Below the pieces are notes generated by a model, which had not been told where the DNA came from, searched no databases, and saw nothing but the letters and a program-made list of their open reading frames with translations. This document shows, one piece after another, positions 20,577 to 21,690 of a stretch of 21,690 nucleotides of DNA (the first letter of the stretch is position 1; each line of letters starts with the position of its first letter). The DNA comes from a virus, in the IMG/VR virus record IMGVR_UViG_3300029263_000694, positions 1 through 21,690 of that record; one strand, given 5' to 3'. Position numbers and translations under genes: made by a program.

Positions 20577-21690
20577 TTACAGTTTTCTAATAATTCTTAT
20601 ATCCTGATTACTTCCTGCTGAATTTATATACTGACTTACATTAATTAAAATCATAGTTGTTGCTTTAGCCGAAGTTGGTTGTAAAAGTAAATTAGAATTA
20701 TTAGCACTATTATATAAACTAGCAGCAACTACTAATTGCCTGTTAGCCGAACCCCCACCATCTTGAATAAGTGTTGTTTGACTTATTCTAAATTGAACAT
20801 CACTACTAACAAAATCACACGCAATACTTATCAATCCTGCAAAAGTACTAGCATATGCTCCTGAGCCTTGTGCATTAGGATTTCCTTTAACATAGATTTC
20901 ATAAATTCCCTGCTCAGGTATAATACCAGTAAAACAGTTTATTTCAGTAGTTGCAGATGCACCCGGTGTAACTGTATAATTTTCTCCAAATATTGTTGGA
21001 GCAGATATATTTGTAACTTTATTAACTTCAAGGTGTCTGTCTTTTGTAAGAGTTATAACCTTATCTGTTTTAGTTGCACTATCGTTATTGTTTGCAGTAT
21101 TAACTGCTAAAATTAAACTTCCTATTCCATTCGCTGCTTCTCGTTCAAAAAAGATTCCCCCTTTTGCTCTCAAATCTGAATTTGGTTCTCCTCCTTCTGC
21201 TCTAAGTAATATACCTGCAGTAGTTCCTACTGTGTCATCTGCTGAAGTAACCAACATTTGCGAACCTGTTACTCCTTCAAGATGAAAGGGTTTTTGTGGT
21301 GTAATTGTTCCTATTCCAACATAACCGTTTGACTGCATAGTCATTACTGTAGTCTCAGGTGCAGCAACATTTGTACCTGCTGCATCTTTTAATTTAAAAT
21401 CTAATCTTGATTTTGGTGCTGATGAACCTCCTGTAGAATATCTACCTACTGCTAAACTTGCCCCTCCTGACCAAACACTAGCAGAACCATATCTATATAA
21501 GGTAAGCATATCTTCAACACTTGCTGCATCGCCCGTTAAAGGCATTGCGCTACCTTCTACATAAAGTTTAGTTTCTGAAACTCCTGCAGTATGATTAATA
21601 AGTACGTTACCACCTGAGGTGATACGCATTCTTTCGGCACCATTTGTATTAAAAGTTATCACACTTGAACCATCAGCTCTTAGCCTTGTG
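20577..21690 (-). CDS. Tail-fibre-like protein, 5' end missing
   Basis: The frame is open to the right edge, where it reads TRLRADGSSVITFNTNG, so the true start lies outside. The visible 371 residues contain AERMRITSGGNVLINHT, GYVGIGTITPQKPFHLEG, KVITLTKDRHLEV and a Ser/Gly/Asn-rich beta C-terminal domain (from about APTIFGENYTV to the end). The Ile-Gly-Thr-x-x-Pro and Met-Arg-Ile-x-x-x-Gly-x-Val repeats are typical of beta-helical phage fibres. There is no S74 self-cleaving peptidase ending; the C-terminal domain probably binds a host receptor. Confidence 0.75.
   Translation of the reverse strand, partial: TRLRADGSSVITFNTNGAERMRITSGGNVLINHTAGVSETKLYVEGSAMPLTGDAASVEDMLTLYRYGSASVWSGGASLAVGRYSTGGSSAPKSRLDFKLKDAAGTNVAAPETTVMTMQSNGYVGIGTITPQKPFHLEGVTGSQMLVTSADDTVGTTAGILLRAEGGEPNSDLRAKGGIFFEREAANGIGSLILAVNTANNNDSATKTDKVITLTKDRHLEVNKVTNISAPTIFGENYTVTPGASATTEINCFTGIIPEQGIYEIYVKGNPNAQGSGAYASTFAGLISIACDFVSSDVQFRISQTTLIQDGGGSANRQLVVAASLYNSANNSNLLLQPTSAKATTMILINVSQYINSAGSNQDIRIIRKL

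Noticed and set aside
20868-21285. Two plus-strand frames opposite the fibre gene
   Set aside because: Cys/Ser/Ile-rich antisense shadows of a repetitive beta protein.
1-21690. CRISPR array, diversity-generating retroelement, transposon or integrase
   Set aside because: No regularly spaced repeats, no reverse transcriptase or template repeat near the fibre gene, and no recombinase motifs were found.

Overview
This window looks like part of the genome of a tailed phage or prophage (long-tailed, siphovirus-like) of a low-GC member of the Bacteroidetes, probably the Flavobacteriia. The reasons are the strong AT bias, the absence of Shine-Dalgarno leaders, two promoters of the Bacteroidetes type (TTTTG, 19 bases, TAnnTTTG), and many proteins whose sequence style I associate with phages of that phylum. 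Every supported gene is on the minus strand, so transcription and this description run from high to low coordinates. Genes are packed tightly; at least eight junctions are ATGA overlaps, which points to translational coupling. I see no integrase, transposase, CRISPR array or rRNA.

Reading 5' to 3' (right to left). (1) 21690-20577: the C-terminal part of a tail-fibre-like protein, cut by the window edge. (2) 20531-18808: lysis cassette with a coiled-coil protein, an M15 peptidase endolysin, a conserved two-motif phage protein, a one-TM protein and a 3-TM holin. (3) 18807-17038: NinG-like nuclease, terminator, a new promoter, two coiled-coil proteins, a protein that may act in recombination, an SSB-like protein, terminator. 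(4) 16964-14868: P-loop ATPase, ECF-like sigma factor, three small or nuclease-like genes (including a PD-(D/E)XK fold). (5) Promoter at 14851-14820, then small unknown genes, a FEN-type 5' nuclease, a ParB-fold protein, a small C5 cytosine methyltransferase, a DnaA-domain-IV-like protein, a second ParB-fold protein and a Mom-like DNA-modification protein. (6) An odd tRNA-like gene, then terminase small and large subunits. (7) A second copy of the same promoter type (8013-7982), four tiny proteins and a terminator. (8) From 7220 leftwards the tail and connector module: a chaperone-like gene with a -1 frameshift signal, two head-tail completion-type proteins, two large tail structural proteins, a 46-residue protein and the tape measure protein.

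The most interesting points are: a probable programmed -1 frameshift on a run of ten T with a hairpin downstream, yielding a 245-residue fusion; a 15-base motif (TAAATACGTTATATA) found exactly three bases before two start codons, in a phage that codes for its own sigma factor; a DNA-modification island with Mom-like, cytosine methyltransferase and two ParB-fold genes; a tRNA-like gene with an abnormal anticodon arm; and six genes shorter than about 55 codons that are supported by overlap architecture. Portal, capsid and protease genes are not in the window, although terminase and tail genes are, so the virion genes have an unusual order. DNA polymerase and primase are not seen either. Product names come from reading motifs by eye; no database search was run.
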